Below, piece by piece: positions 50,829 through 63,729 of a DNA stretch of 64,000 nucleotides; within the stretch, counting starts at the first letter, position 1; every line of letters starts with the position of its first letter. The DNA lies in NCBI GenBank assembly GCA_024803745.1, contig JANJXV010000129.1, positions 1-64,000 on the forward strand, in the 5' to 3' direction. The notes beneath the pieces were generated by a model. It did no database searches and was not told where the DNA came from. It saw nothing but the letters and a program-made list of their open reading frames with translations. This DNA is from Megascapheus bottae. Lineage: Eukaryota > Chordata > Mammalia > Rodentia > Geomyidae. The position numbers and the translations under genes were made by a program.

Positions 50829-53800
50829 ATGGTAGGAACTAATAAATATCTCTCAATCCTAACTCTCAATATCAATGGACTTAACTCTCCAATTAAACGG
50901 CATAGGCTGTCTAGTTGGATCAAAAAGCAAGAGCCATCGTTTTGCTGTCTTCAAGAGACACATCTTACCCAAAAACAATCATCTTTGAAAGTGAGAGGTT
51001 GGAATAAACTCTGTCAGGCTAACTGCCCCCATAAACAGGCTGGAGTTGCCATCCTCATATCAGACACAATAGACTTCAAACTAAAATCAGTAAGAAAAGA
51101 CAAAGAAGGTCACCACATACTACTAAAAGGATCTTTCCTCCAGGAAGACATAACCATCCTAAATATTTACACACCCAATCCCAGAGCTCCAAACTTCATC
51201 AAGCAAAATTTACTTACACTGATACCATACATATATAGATCGAAATACAGTGATTGTTGGTGAGTTTAACACACCACTCTCACCTATGGACAGATCAACA
51301 AGGCAAAAACTCAACAGAGAATCCTTAGAACTGAAGAACTATATAGACCAACTAGATCTAACAGACATCTGCAGAATATTCCACCCAGTAACAACACAAT
51401 ATACATTTTCCCCAGCAGCACATGGAACATTTTCCAAAATAGACCACATCTTAGGACATTAAACAAACCTGGACAGATTCAGAAACACTGAAATTATTCC
51501 ATGCACATTCTCAGACCATAAAGGCATCAAATTGGAACTGAACACACATCTCCACCAACGAAAACCCTGTAACTCATGGAGACTGAACAACACATTTTTG
51601 AATCAAAAACAATGGGTAATCGAAGAGATCAGAACAGATATCCAACTGTTTATGAAATTTAACAATAAGGAGCACACAAATATCAACTCCTTAGGGACAC
51701 AACAAAGGCAGTACTCAGAGGAAAATTTATAGCGCTGAGTGCCTACAACAGCAAATTGGAAAAATGGGAAACCAACTTGTTAAGGTCTCACCTTAACCTC
51801 CTGGAAAAAGAGCAACAAACCAACCCTAAACCCATTAGGAGAAAGCAAATTATTAAAATCAAAGCAGAAATAAATGATTTGGAATAAAAAAAACTATAGA
51901 AAGAATCAACAAAACAAGGAGTTGGTTCTTTGAAAGAATTAACAAAATTGACAAGCCCTTAGCAAATCTTACCAAAAAAAGAAGAGAGCATATGGAAATA
52001 AACAAATTCGCAGATGAAATGGTAATATCACTACAGAAATTATCAAGATCCAGAATATAATGAGGGAATACTTCTCAAACCTTTACGCCAACAAATTTGA
52101 GAATCTAGAAGAAATGGATGAATTCCTAGACAATATTAACATACCCACACTGAACCAAGAAGAGCTAACCCAACTCAACAGGCCTATTTCAAGCTCTGAA
52201 ATAGAAATGGAAATTAGACAACTTCCACTTAAAAAGAGCCTAGGGCCAGATGGATTCACAGCTGAATTGTATAAGGTCTTCAAAGCAGAGCTCACACCAA
52301 TACTCCTCAAGCTCTTCAACGAAACTGAAAATGAAGGTTCTTTACCAAACTCATTCTGTGAAGCCAGTATATCCCTCATCCCCAAACCAGACAGAGATTC
52401 ATCAAAGAAAGAGAACTATAGACCCATTTCTTTGATGAACATCGATGCGAAACTTCTCAACAAAATACTGGCCAATCGTCTACAACAACTCATCAAAAAA
52501 TTATACACTATGATCAAACTGGATTCATCACAGGGAGGCAAAGCTGGTTCCACATACAAAAATCAATTAATATAATTCGACACATCAACAGGAGCAAGGA
52601 CAAAACTCACATGATTGTCTCAATAGATGCGGAAAAGCATTTGACAAGATCCAAAACCCATTTATATTAAAAGATGTCGAGAAACTAGGAATTCATGGAA
52701 CATTTCTCAATGTAATAAAGGCTGTGTATGAGAAACCCACTGCTAGTATTATACTTAATGGTAAAAATCTAAAGCCATTCCCTCTAAAATCAGGAACGAG
52801 ACAAGGATGCCCACCCTCTCCACTCCTTTTTAACATAGTACTAGAATTCCTAGGCAGTGCAATAAGGCAAGAAGCAAGCATAAAGGGGATCCAAGTAGGG
52901 AAAGAGGAAATACCACTATCCCTCTTTGCAGATGACATGATTCTGTATTTAAAGAATCCTATAGGCTCTACTCCCAAGCTCCTTGATCTGATTCAAAGCT
53001 TTGGAAGGGTAGCAGGCCATAAAATCAACCCTCACAAATCAACTGCCGTCCTTTACGCCAACAGTGAGAGGAACGAGGCAATAATCAGGAAAGAAACTCC
53101 TTTCACAATAGCCTCAAAGAAAATAAAGTACCTAGGAAGTAGCTTAACTAAGAATGTAAAGGACCGTTTAGATGAAAACTTTAAAACCCTAAAAACGGAA
53201 ATTAAAGCAGAACTAAGGAAATGGAAAAACCTCCCATGCTCCTGGATTGGAAGAATCAACATTGTGAAAATGACAATCTTGCCAAGGGCTATCTACAAAT
53301 TCAATGCAATACCCATCAACACCCCAATGTCATTCTTTAAAGAAATAGAAGAGGCAATTCAAAATTTCATATGGAATAATAAAAGACCCCATATAGCAAA
53401 AACACTTCTTAGCAGAAAGAATAGCGCTGGAGGAATTTCAATTCCAAACTTTAGACTCTATTACAGAGCTATAATTCTTGTACAGACACAAGAACAGGCC
53501 TGAAGCCCAATGGAGTAGAACTGCGGACCCAGATATTAAACCACAGACGTATGGCCACCTAATCTTTGACAAGGGAGCCAAAAAAATACAATGGAAGAAA
53601 GATAGCCTCTTCAACAAGTTGTGCTGGCAGAACTGGTTAAGCACCTGCAGAAAACTAAAGTTGGGTTATTCTTTGTCACTTTCCACTAGAATTAACTCCA
53701 AATGGATCAAAGACGTGGAGGTGAAAGCTGACACACTGAAAAGTTTACAGGAAGGAATAGGAGATACACTAGGCCTCCTTGGCACAGGTCGAAACTTTCT

Positions 53801-54715
53801 TAATAAGGACCAAGAATCACAACAAATCAGAGAAAGGCTGGATAAGTGGGACTGCATAAAACTGCAGAGCTTTTGTATGGCAACGGATATAGCTAGTAAA
53901 CTAATCAGGAAGCCTACAGAGTGGGAGAAGATCTTCACCAAGCAAACAACGGACCAAGGCCTCATATCTAAAATATATCAACAAGTCAAAAAATTGAATC
54001 ACTCCAAACTAACCTCCAAAGTAACACCCATCCCGTTAAAAAATGGGCCAAAGACTTAAAGAGAGTCTTCTCTGAAGAAGAAACAAAAATGGCCTATCGA
54101 CACATAAAGAAATGCTCCACATCTCTGGTCATAAAAGAAATGCAAATCAAAACAACTCTAAGATTCCACCTCACTCCAGTTAGAATGGCCAGGATCAGGA
54201 AAACGAATGACAACAGATGCTGCAGGGGATGTGGCCAGGAGGGGACACTACTACACGGTTGGTGGGAGTGCAAACTAGATCAACCACTATGGAAAGCAGT
54301 GTGGCAGTGCCTGAAAAGGCTAAACATAGAACTTCCCTATCACCCAGCAATTCCACTACTTGGCATTTACCCAACAATCCAGAAACAAGGGCATACTAAA
54401 CCCACTAGCACAACAATGTTCATTCCAGCACTATTCACCATAGCAAAGATATGGAACCAACCCAGATGTCCCTCAGTTGATGAGTGGATCAACAAGTTGT
54501 GGTATTTGTACACAATGGAATTCTATGCTGCTGTGAGAAAGAATGACATCGCCCCATTTGTTAGGAAATGGAAAGACTTAGAACAAATCATATTAAGTGA
54601 AGTAAGCCAGATTCAAAGGAACTTATGCTCAGTGGTTTCCCTCATTAGTCATAATCAGTATAAACCTTGGGCTCTACTAGCAGAGATTTGCAATAGAGCA
54701 AAAGGCCATATATAA
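50829..54715 (+). pseudogene. L1 ORF2 remnant of copy #4
   Basis: The endonuclease is open from ATG 50829 to 51263, with NINGLNSPIKRHR, QETHLT and NIYTPN motifs, and lacks the T insertion seen in #2 and #5. A 4-bp ATAT insertion (~51232) shifts the frame; 51250-51462 continues with GEFNTPLSPMDRSTRQK and KIDHILG, then a TAA at 51460. The reverse transcriptase is open at 52060-52575; a one-base loss in an A run (~52494) breaks it, and a further base is missing at GCGGAAAAGCATTTG (~52633). It is open again at 52724-53503 with [13 protein letters not shown] and LFADDMILY. The ~11-bp deletion at ~53477 is shared with copy #1. C-terminal pieces are 53478-54059 and 54089-54715. The usual stop TAG after HNQ is changed, so the frame runs 18 codons on. 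Confidence 0.92.
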
Positions 54716-55691
54716 GGCCATATAATGTGAAGCTAATTGAAAGGACGTCCAGGATATTGAGACAAAAGCCATATAATGAATGATTGTTGTCCTTAATGTA
54801 CTATGTTGTCTCTCATCTCCTTTGCTGGCCCTTGGTTATCCGATATTGGTATAGTATCTCACTTTGTTATCTGATATATTGATTTATTTGTATTTGGATA
54901 TTTGAAATTTGATAGGGAAGGGGGGAAAACCAAAACGGGTGGGGGATGGTTACCAAGACATGTGAAAGGGTATCAATGTATGTGAATTAATGCACCTTCT
55001 ATCTGGCAAATATCATGTAACCCTTTTACTAATTACAATAAAAAATTAAAAAAAGAATGTTGTAGTCTGTGGGGAGGATGATGGGGTCAAATACATTTCT
55101 TCTTAGAAATATACCTCATCTGGTTGCCCTGGATTTTCCTGGCCTTCTTCTTAGAGAAAGGCCTGTTATACTGGATTTGTCTCTTGGCAATGATCTAGCA
55201 TGTACATCTTCCAGTAACACATCCACAACTTCCATGCCTGAGACTCGAGTTTCCTGACCTTGGCAACAGCACAGAAACATCTTTCTTCCTCCTGAGCCAT
55301 AGGCCAAGTGAGCTGGCTTGAGTTGGTTGTTAGTTACACTGGCTTGCTTACCAGGGTTCCATATTCTGTTCCATTGTGAGGGAGGCAGGGTCACCTTTCA
55401 GGGCCCAATGACCAAAGATCCTTGCTCACAGAAGACCTCACCAAAGACATACTGGAGGCTGAATCTCTCCTCCAATCTCACAATATACATGTGGATGTAG
55501 TAAACAGCACACCGTATTTGTCCAATCCCAATGTCCTCCACTAGGCCCAACTACCAGTCTGGTGTCAGGCTGAAGGAGCCTTTCTTAGGTAAGATCCAAA
55601 CTTAAGGGTCAATATCGCCCTCATCCTTTACAAAACATTTGCTTCACAGTGCCTTCTCTGCCTGCATTTTGTCCCTTGTCGAATTTTTTTT

Positions 55692-55880
55692 TGTTTTTGC
55701 TAGTGTTGGGACTTGACCTCAGAGTGTGAACATTGTTCTTGGGCTTTCCTTGGGCTTTAGCTGTCCCACCAAGCCATGGCACCACTTGCAGCGTTTTCTA
55801 TGTATGTGGTAATGACGAATCACACGTGAGTCTTTTTGCGTGGTAGCCAAGGACTCTACCACTAGGTCAAACACACAGGG
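55692..55880 (-). mobile_element. ID-type dimeric SINE in spacer 3
   Basis: Same orthologous insertion as at 27972 and 48298. Confidence 0.7.
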
Positions 55881-56117
55881 CATCTTGCACATATTTTTGA
55901 CGTCAATCTACTAGGATATTATTAGGGTTCTGTATCCTAATCAATTTTTCCCTGATGATTTGCTTTGCTGTAATGTGTAAAAAATGCAAGAGGGAAAAAC
56001 ACAGAAGAATTAGTGAAATTAAAACGAAAGCATTACACACATAGAAAAGTGTTCATTCTTTGTAGGAGAAAGGATATTTGGATATGCTGATGATGACTTT
56101 ATAATTACTATGTCAGG

Positions 56118-56321
56118 GTTGAGAGTTTGGCATAGTGGTAGAGTGCTTGCCTAGCATCCATGAATATCTGGGTTTGATTGCTCAGTATCACATAGATAGA
56201 AAATCTAGATGTGGCACTGTGGCTCAAGTGGCAGAGGGCTAGACTTGAGAAAACCCGAGGACAGTGCTCAGGCCCTGAATTCAAGCCCCAAGACTGGCAG
56301 AAAGATAAAAGAAAATAAAAA
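56118..56321 (+). mobile_element. ID-type dimeric SINE in spacer 3
   Basis: Same orthologous insertion as at 28391 and 48751; ID core GTGGTAGAGTGCTTGCCTAG at 56135. Confidence 0.75.
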
Positions 56322-56984
56322 TGCTTTCTACGAGCTAATTCACTCACAGCATTTGCTTCTGAAATCTTCGCTTCTGCATCTTGTGAAATAGCCCTTTCCC
56401 TCAACGTAGACAAGAAAAACAGATCCATCGCATGGTCCACTGTGAGGCCACAGGTTGGACTAAGAGCTAGTCGTGCACCAACACATAAGTTTTATTCTAA
56501 TACTTTCCAAACTTTGTACTCAAATATGCTACTTACTTACCAACTTAGGTCAGTTATCCTTATGCTATACCTTTTCTTCATTACTACAATATTCTTACAC
56601 TCCTACGTTAAGCCTCTTGCACTTCTCCTGACCTCTCTCCTTCTTTTTTTCTATCTCTGGACCTCTGCTCGTCTTTCAACCCTTATACTGCAGGGATCTA
56701 CACTTGATGGCTGTTGAGCAATATTGTATATGTAGGTGGTTAATTATTCTCTAGGCTCAGAGGGACTTAAAGACAATAGAGATTGGATTGAGAGGCTTAT
56801 TGTTTTGGGTATAAATCGCTTATCAGTGGTTGTATTAGACTGGTCTGTAAGTGCACAAAAAGAAAGAGTGATAATACCAATCAAAACTTGTGAACATCTA
56901 GTGTCTGCCAGCTACGGAGGTCTAGGTTGGTTATATCTGAAAAACTATAATCGTATTCAGTAGTAATCTTGCTCCCATTTTCAA

Positions 56985-57989
56985 ATGGGCAGAACAAGAA
57001 ACTCAAGAAAAATGTCAAATCAAGAAACAACATCCCCCACCCAATGTAAACAGACAATGGAACAGTCACTGGCAAACCTAGAGGAGAGTCTTCCAAGTGC
57101 TACACAAATGCAATTGACAAACATCATTAATGAAAAATGTGAAAATATAAAGAAAGAGATAATGGAGGAAGACATAGCTGAACAAGCGGAAAGCAAAAAC
57201 AAGGTGATAAGTGAAAAAGAAGAAGCCATAAAGGAGGCCATAATAAAGGTTTTTCAAAGAAAGATGGATGAATTCATAGAATCCACAAATAAAAACGTGA
57301 CCAAACTCCAGCAAATGTCCAAAGAAAATAAAGCTACTGAGCTAACCACTGAAAAGGAAATCAAGGAGATAAAGAAATCCATACATTATCTAAAACAAGA
57401 GATGCAAGGCATCAAAAGTGAGCAATTAGAAGCAAGGGTGATGAAAAATAAAGTAGGCAGCTTTGATAGCATTTTAGACAATGCAGAGGTGAGAAATTCC
57501 GGGGCTGAAGATAATTTAGTTATTATAGAGAAAGAACAGAAAATGAGTCAATCCAAATCTAGGAAATATGAGAGAGCGCTTCAGGAGGTCCAAGATGCAA
57601 TTAGGAAGCCTAATTTAAGGCTAGTTGGTATTGAGGAGGGCGTGGATAAAGACGTCAATGGCATTGGAAATATACTTCAGGGAATCATCTCAGAGAATTC
57701 CCCAAATATCCAGAAGGGCAGGCCCATCCAGATACGAGAAGCTTTTAGAACCCAAAACAGACCTGACCAGAAAAGAACATCCCACCGCCACACTGTGGTC
57801 CGAACTGGATCAATAAAAACGAAAGGAAAGATCCTAAAGGCAGCCAGGGAAAATGGATCAGTAACCTATATAGGCAAACCAATCAGAATAACCCCAGATT
57901 TCTCAGCAGAGACCATCCAAGCACGAAGTGACTGGAAGCATATATGTCATGCCCTTAAACCAAATAAATACCAACCAATAATACTGTAG
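56985..57989 (+). CDS. L1 ORF1, open but C-terminally truncated (copy #5)
   Basis: 334 codons from MGRTRNSRKMSNQETTSPTQ. Residues ~1-30 are a polar N-terminus; ~35-165 form a Glu/Lys-rich coiled coil expected to trimerise; ~185-270 are the RRM-like domain with RKPNLRLVGIEEG and NILQGIISEN; ~270-334 start the C-terminal domain (KRTSHRH, KGKILKAARENGSVTY, KPIRITPDFSAETIQARSDW). The frame stops at TAG 57987-57989, and recognisable C-terminal-domain sequence (PGKLLFITEG-like, then REKLQQYVKTKPTLQ) continues for about 60 codons in the same frame to ~58172. L1 ORF1p binds L1 RNA in cytoplasmic particles; loss of the end of its C-terminal domain should impair that. It is the only L1 ORF in the window open over nearly its full length. 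No evidence of expression can be seen. Confidence 0.85.
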   Translation: MGRTRNSRKMSNQETTSPTQCKQTMEQSLANLEESLPSATQMQLTNIINEKCENIKKEIMEEDIAEQAESKNKVISEKEEAIKEAIIKVFQRKMDEFIESTNKNVTKLQQMSKENKATELTTEKEIKEIKKSIHYLKQEMQGIKSEQLEARVMKNKVGSFDSILDNAEVRNSGAEDNLVIIEKEQKMSQSKSRKYERALQEVQDAIRKPNLRLVGIEEGVDKDVNGIGNILQGIISENSPNIQKGRPIQIREAFRTQNRPDQKRTSHRHTVVRTGSIKTKGKILKAARENGSVTYIGKPIRITPDFSAETIQARSDWKHICHALKPNKYQPIIL

Positions 57990-58220
57990 CCAGGTAAGCT
58001 CCTATTCATAACTGAGGGGACAAGAAAAACATTCCATTCCAGGGAAAAGCTGCAACAATATGTCAAAACAAAACCAACACTACAGAGAATTCTCAACGAT
58101 GCTCTATACATAGAAAACCAAAATAAATGCAATATAGGGAAAGAAATGGCACCTAAATAGCATACCATCTAAGGACCACAAGAACTGTCAACACACAAAC
58201 CCTACTAAAAGCTTTTAAAA

Positions 58221-61200
58221 ATGGTAGGAACTAATAAATATCTCTCAATCCTAACTCTCAATATCAATGGACTTAACTCTCCAATTAAACGGCATAGGCT
58301 GTCTAGTTGGATCAAAAAGCAAGAGCCATCGTTCTGCTGTCTTCAAGAGACACATCTTACCCCAAAACAATCATCTTTTGAAAGTGAGAGGTTGGAATAA
58401 ACTCTATCAAGCTAACTGCCCCCATAAACAGGCTGGAGTTGCCATCCTCATATCAGATACAATAGACATCAAACTAAAATTAGTAAGAAAAGACAAAGAA
58501 GGTTACTACATACTACTAAAGGGATCTTTCCTCCAGGAAGACATAACGATCCTAAATATTTACACATCCAATCCCGGAGCTCCAAACTTCATCAAGCAAA
58601 CTTTACTTACACTGAAACCATACATAGATCGAAATATAGTGATTGTTGGTGAGTTTAACACACCACTCTCACCTATGGACAGATCAACAATGCAAAAACT
58701 CAACAGAGAAAACTTAGAACTGAACAACTATATAGACCAACTAGATCTAACAGATATCTGCAGAATATTCCACCCAGTAACACCACAATATACGTTTTCC
58801 TCAGCATCACATGGAACATTTTCTAAAATAGACCACATCTTAGGCCATAAAACAAACCTGGACAGATTCAGAAACACTGAAATCATTTAATGCACACTCT
58901 CAGACCATAAAGGCATCAAATTGGAACGAAAACCCTGTAACTAATGGAGACTGAACAACACATTGTTGAATCAAAAACAATGGGTAATCGAAGAGATCAG
59001 AACAGATATCCAACTGTTTATGAAATTTAACAATAAGGAGCACACAAATATCAACTCTTAGGGACACAACAAAGGCAGTACTCAGAGGAAAATTTATAGC
59101 GCTGAGTGCCTACATCAGCAAGTTGGAAAAATGGCAAACCAACTAGTTAATGTTTCACCTTAACCTCCTGGAAAAAGAGCAACAAACCAACCCTAAACCC
59201 ATTAGGAGAAAGAAAATTATTAAAATCAAAGCAGAATTAAATGATTTGGTATAAAAAAAACTATAGAAAGAATCAACAAAACAAGGAGTTGGTTCTTTGA
59301 AAGAATTAACGAAATTGACAAGCCCTTAGCAAATCTTACCAAAAAAAGGAGAGAGCATATCGAAATAAATAAAATCGCAGATGAAAATATTAATATCACG
59401 ACAGAAATTACCAAGATCCAGAATATCATGAGGGAATACTTTTCAAACCTTTACGCCAACAAATTTGAGAATCTAGTAGAAATGGATGAATTCCTAGACA
59501 ATATTAACATACACACACTGAAAAAAGAAGAGCTAACCCAACTCAACAGGCCTATTTCAAGCTCTGAAATAGAAATGGAAATTAGACAACTTCCACTTAA
59601 AAAGAGCCCAGGGCCAGATGGATTCACAGCTGAATTCTATAAGGTCTTCAAAGCAGAGCTCACACCAATACACCTCAAGCTGTTCAACGAAATTGAAAAT
59701 GAAGGTTCTTTACCAAACTCATTCTGTGAAGCCCCATTTCTTGATGAACATCGATGCAAAACTTCTCAACAACCGTCTACAACAACTCATCAAAAAAATT
59801 ATACACTATGATCAAACTGGATTCATCACAGGGAGGCAAAACTGGATCAACATACACAAATCAATTAATATAATTCAACACATCAACAGGAGCAGAGATA
59901 AAATCACATGATTGTCTCAATAGTTGCGGAAAAGCCATTTGACAAGATGCAAAACCCCTTTATGTAAAAAGATGTGGAGAGACTAGGAATCCATGGAACA
60001 TTTCTCAATGTAATAAAGGCTGTGTATGAGAAACCCACTGCTAGTATTATACTTAATGGTGAAAATCTAAAGCCATTCCCTCTAAAATCAGGAACGAGAC
60101 AAGGATGCCCACTCTCTCCACTCCTTTTTAACATAGTACTAGAATTCCCAGGCAGTGCAATAAGGCAAGAAGCAAGCATAAAGGGGATCCAAGTAGGGAA
60201 AGAGGAAATACAACTATCCCTCTTTGCAGATCACATGATTCTGTATTTAAAGAATCCTATAGACTCTACTCCCAAGCTCCTTGAGCTGATTCAAAGCTTT
60301 GGAAGGGTAGCAGGCCATAAAATCAACCCTCACAAATCAACTGCCTTACTTTACGCCAACACTGAGAGGAACGAGGCAATAATCAGGAAAGAAAATCCTT
60401 TCACAATAGCCTCAAAGAAAATAAAGTACCTAGCAATTAGCTTAACTAAGAATGTAAAGGACCGTTTAGATGAAAACTTTAAAATGGTAAAAAAGGAAAT
60501 TAAAGCAGATCTAAGGAAATGGAAAAACCTCCCATGCTCCTAGATTGGAAGAATCAACATTGTGAAAATGACAATCTTGCCAAGGGCTATCTACAAATTC
60601 AGTGTAATACCAATCAACATCCCAATGTCATTCTTTAAAGACATAGAAGAGGCAATTCAAAATTTCATATGGAATAATAAAAGACCCCGTATAGCAAAAA
60701 CACTTCTTAGCAGAAAGAACAGCGCTGGAGGAATTTCAATTCCAAACTTAAGACTCTATTACACAGCTATAATTCTCAAAACATCCTGGTACTGGCACAA
60801 GAAGAAGCCTGAATTCCAATGGAGTTGAACTGCGGACCCAGATATTAAACCACAGACCTATGGCCACCGAATCTTTGACCAGGGAGCCAAAAAAATAGAA
60901 TGGAAGAAAGATAGCCTCTTCAACAATTTGTGCTGGCAGAACTGGTTAAACACCTGCAGAAAACTAAATTGGATCCTTCTTTGTCACCTTGCACTAGAAT
61001 TAACTCCAAATGGATCAAAGACGTGGAGGTAAAAGCTGACACACTGAAAAGTTTACAGGAAGGAATAGGAGATACACTAGGCCTCCTTGGCACAGGTCGA
61101 AACTTTCTTAATAAGGACCAAGAATCACAACAAATCAGAGAAAGGCTGGATAAGTGGGACTGCATTAAACTACAGAGCTTTTGTATGGCAACGGATATAG

Positions 61201-61988
61201 CTAGTAAACTAATCAGGAAGCCTACAGAGTGGGAGAAGATCTTCACGAACCAACCAACGAACCAAGGCCTCATATCTAAAATATATCAACAACTCAAAAA
61301 ATTGAATCACTCCAAAACTAACCTCCGAAGTAACACCCATCCCATTAAAAATGGGCCAAAGACTTAAGAGAGTCTTCTCTGAAGAAGAAACAAAAATGGC
61401 CTATAGACACATGAAGAAATGCTCCACATCTCTGGTCATAAAAGAAATGCAAATCAAAACAACTCTAAGATTCCACCTCACTCCAGTTAGAATGGCCAGA
61501 ATCAGGAAAACGAATGACAACAGATGCTGGAGGGGATGTGGCCAGGAGGGATCACTACTACACTGTTGGTGGGAGTGCAAAGTCGTTCAACCACTATGGA
61601 AAGCAGTGTGGCAGTGCCTGAAAAGGCTAAACATAGAACTCCCCTAAGACCCAGCAATTCCACTACTTGGCATATTTCCCTAACAATCCAGAAACAAGGG
61701 CATACTAAACCCACTAGCACAACAATGTTCATTGCAGCACTATTCACCATAGCAGCACTATTCACCATAGCAAAGATATGGAACCAACCCAGATGTCCCT
61801 CAGTTGATGAGTGGATCAACAAGTTGTGGTATTTGTACACAATGGAATTCTATGCTGCTGTCAGAAAGAATGACAAAGCCCCATTTGTTAGGAAATGGAA
61901 AGACTTAGAACAAATAATATTAAGTGAAGTTAGCCAGACTCAAAGGAACTTAGTCTCAGTGGTTTCCCTCATTCGTCATAATCAGTAG
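58221..61988 (+). pseudogene. L1 ORF2 remnant of copy #5, with mutated catalytic motif
   Basis: The endonuclease starts MVGTNKYLSILTLNINGLN at 58221; the T insertion at ~58376 shared with copy #2 breaks it. The rest of the domain is open at 58267-58890 and ends in TAA where Ile-Pro is expected, followed by a ~20-bp deletion (LEL...HQRKP region). The reverse transcriptase N-part is open at 59428-59811; ~70 bp are missing at 59733 and 12 bp at ~59772. The part at 59974-60543 has [13 protein letters not shown], but the catalytic FADD reads FADH (GAC to CAC, 60232-60234). A TAG at 60541 replaces Trp. Later open pieces are 60562-60828, 60930-61367 and 61351-61647. An 18-bp tandem duplication lies at 61734-61770. 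Variants shared with copy #3 occur at 60431, 60748 and 60878. Confidence 0.92.
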
Positions 61989-63099
61989 AAACTTTGGGCT
62001 CTACTAGCAGAGATTGGCAATAGAGCAAAAGGCCATATATAAGGCCATATAATGTGAAGCTAATTGAAAGGACCTACAGGATATTGAAACAAAAGCCATA
62101 TAATGAATGATTGTTTTCCTTAATGTACTATGTTGTATCTCATCTCGTTAGCTGAAATTATTCCATGCACACTCTCAGACCATAAAGGCATCAAATTGGA
62201 GCTGAACACACATGTCCCTTGGTTATCCCATATTGGTATAGTATCTCACTTTGTTATCTGATATATTGAACTTATTTGTATTTGGATATTTGAAATTTGA
62301 TAGGGAAGGGGGGAAAACCAAGACGGGTGGGGGTGTGCAGTTGGAGGGAAATGGGTACCAAGACATGTGAAAGGGTATCAATGTATGTGAATTAATGCAC
62401 CTTCTATCTGGCAAATAGCATGTAATCCTTTTACTAATTACAATAAAAAAAATTAAAAAAAAGAAAGTTGTTGTGTGTGGGGAGGATGATGGGGTCAAAT
62501 ACATTTCTTCTTAGAAACATACCTCATCTGGTTGCCCTGGATTTGCCTGGCCTTCGTCTTAAAGAAAGGACTGTTATACTGGATTTGTGGCTTGGCAATG
62601 ATCTAGCATGTACATCTTCGAGTAAGACAGCCACAACTTCCATGCTTCAGACTCAAGTTTCCTGAACTTTGGCAACAGCACAGCAACATCTTTCTTCCTC
62701 CTGAGCCACAGGCCAAGTGAGCTGGCTTGAGTTTGTTGTTAGTTACAGTGGCTTGGATACCAGGGTTCCATATTCTGTTCCATTGTGAGGGAGGCAGGGT
62801 CACCTCTCAGGGCCCAATGACCAAAGATCCTTGCTCACAGAAGACCTCACCAAAGACATACTGGAGGCTGAATCTCTCCTCCAATCTCACCATATACATG
62901 TGGATGTAGTAAACAGCACACCTTATTTGTCCAATCCCAATGTCTTCCACTGGGCCCGACTTCCAGTCTGGTCTCAGCCTCAAGGAGCCTTTCTTAGGTA
63001 AGATCCAAACTTAAGGGTCAATATTGCCCTCATCATTTACAAAACATTTGCTTCACCGTGCCTTCTCTGCCTGCATTTTGCCCCTTGTCGAATTTTTTT

Positions 63100-63290
63100 T
63101 GTTTTTGCTAGTCTTGGGACTTGACCTCAGAGTTTGAACATTGTTCTTGGGCTTTCTTTAGGCTTTAGCTGTCCCACCGAGCCACAGCACCACTTGCAGC
63201 GTTTTCTATGTATGTGGTAATTAGGAATCAAACCTGAGGTTTTTTGCGCGGTAGCCAAGGACTCTACCACTAGGTCAAACACACAGGGCA
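63100..63290 (-). mobile_element. ID-type dimeric SINE in spacer 4
   Basis: Same orthologous insertion as at 27972, 48298 and 55692. Confidence 0.7.
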
Positions 63291-63524
63291 TCTTGCACAT
63301 AGTTTTGACGTCCATCTACTAGGATATTATTAGGTTTCTGTATCCTAATCAATTTTTTCCTGATGATTAGCTTTGCTGTCATGTGTAAAAAATGCAAGAG
63401 GGAAAAACACAGAAGAATTAGTGAAATTTAAAAAAAAGCATTACACACATAGATAAGTGTTCATTCTTTGTAGGAGAAAGGATATTTTGATATGACGATA
63501 ATGACTTTATAATTACTACGTCAG

Positions 63525-63729
63525 GGTTGAGAGTTTGGCATAGTGGTAGAGTGCTTGCCTAGCATCCATGAAGATCTGGGTACGATTGCTCAGTATCACA
63601 TAGATAGAAAATCTAGATGTGGCACTGTGGCTCAAGTGGCAGAGGGCTAGACTTGAGAAAACCCAAGGACAGTGCTCAGGCCCTGAATTCAAGCCCCAAG
63701 ACTGGCAGAAAGATAAAAGAAAATAAAAA
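63525..63729 (+). mobile_element. ID-type dimeric SINE in spacer 4
   Basis: Same orthologous insertion as at 28391, 48751 and 56118; the ID core is at 63544. Confidence 0.75.

Larger units (their letters stand above)
49594..55054 (+). mobile_element. LINE-1 copy #4, full ORF1-ORF2-3'UTR organisation
   Basis: The most complete copy by layout: ORF1 (ATG 49594), a 48-bp gap, ORF2 (ATG 50829), 3'UTR from about 54716, and an A-rich tail to 55054. It lies head-to-tail with #3 and #5 through ~1.93-kb spacers; the ORF1 start-to-start distance to #5 is 7391 bp. Frameshifts and stops occur in both ORFs, so it is inactive. The 3'UTR G-rich tract is shortened (54914-54945) relative to the other copies. 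Confidence 0.95.
55055..56984 (+). repeat. ~1.93-kb inter-L1 spacer, copy 3
   Basis: Collinear with the other spacers; no gene recognised. It ends at the ORF1 ATG of copy #5. Confidence 0.88.
56985..62462 (+). mobile_element. LINE-1 copy #5, full ORF1-ORF2-3'UTR organisation
   Basis: ORF1 starts at 56985, ORF2 at 58221, and the A-rich tail ends at 62462. ORF1 is open for 334 codons; ORF2 has many lesions. The 3'UTR is interrupted by a ~60-bp piece of endonuclease sequence at 62154-62213. The G-rich tract of the 3'UTR lies at 62302-62352. Confidence 0.95.

Noticed and set aside
49594..62462. Active full-length L1
   Set aside because: Copies #4 and #5 have the right layout, but both ORF2s carry several frameshifts and stops, and both ORF1s stop early.
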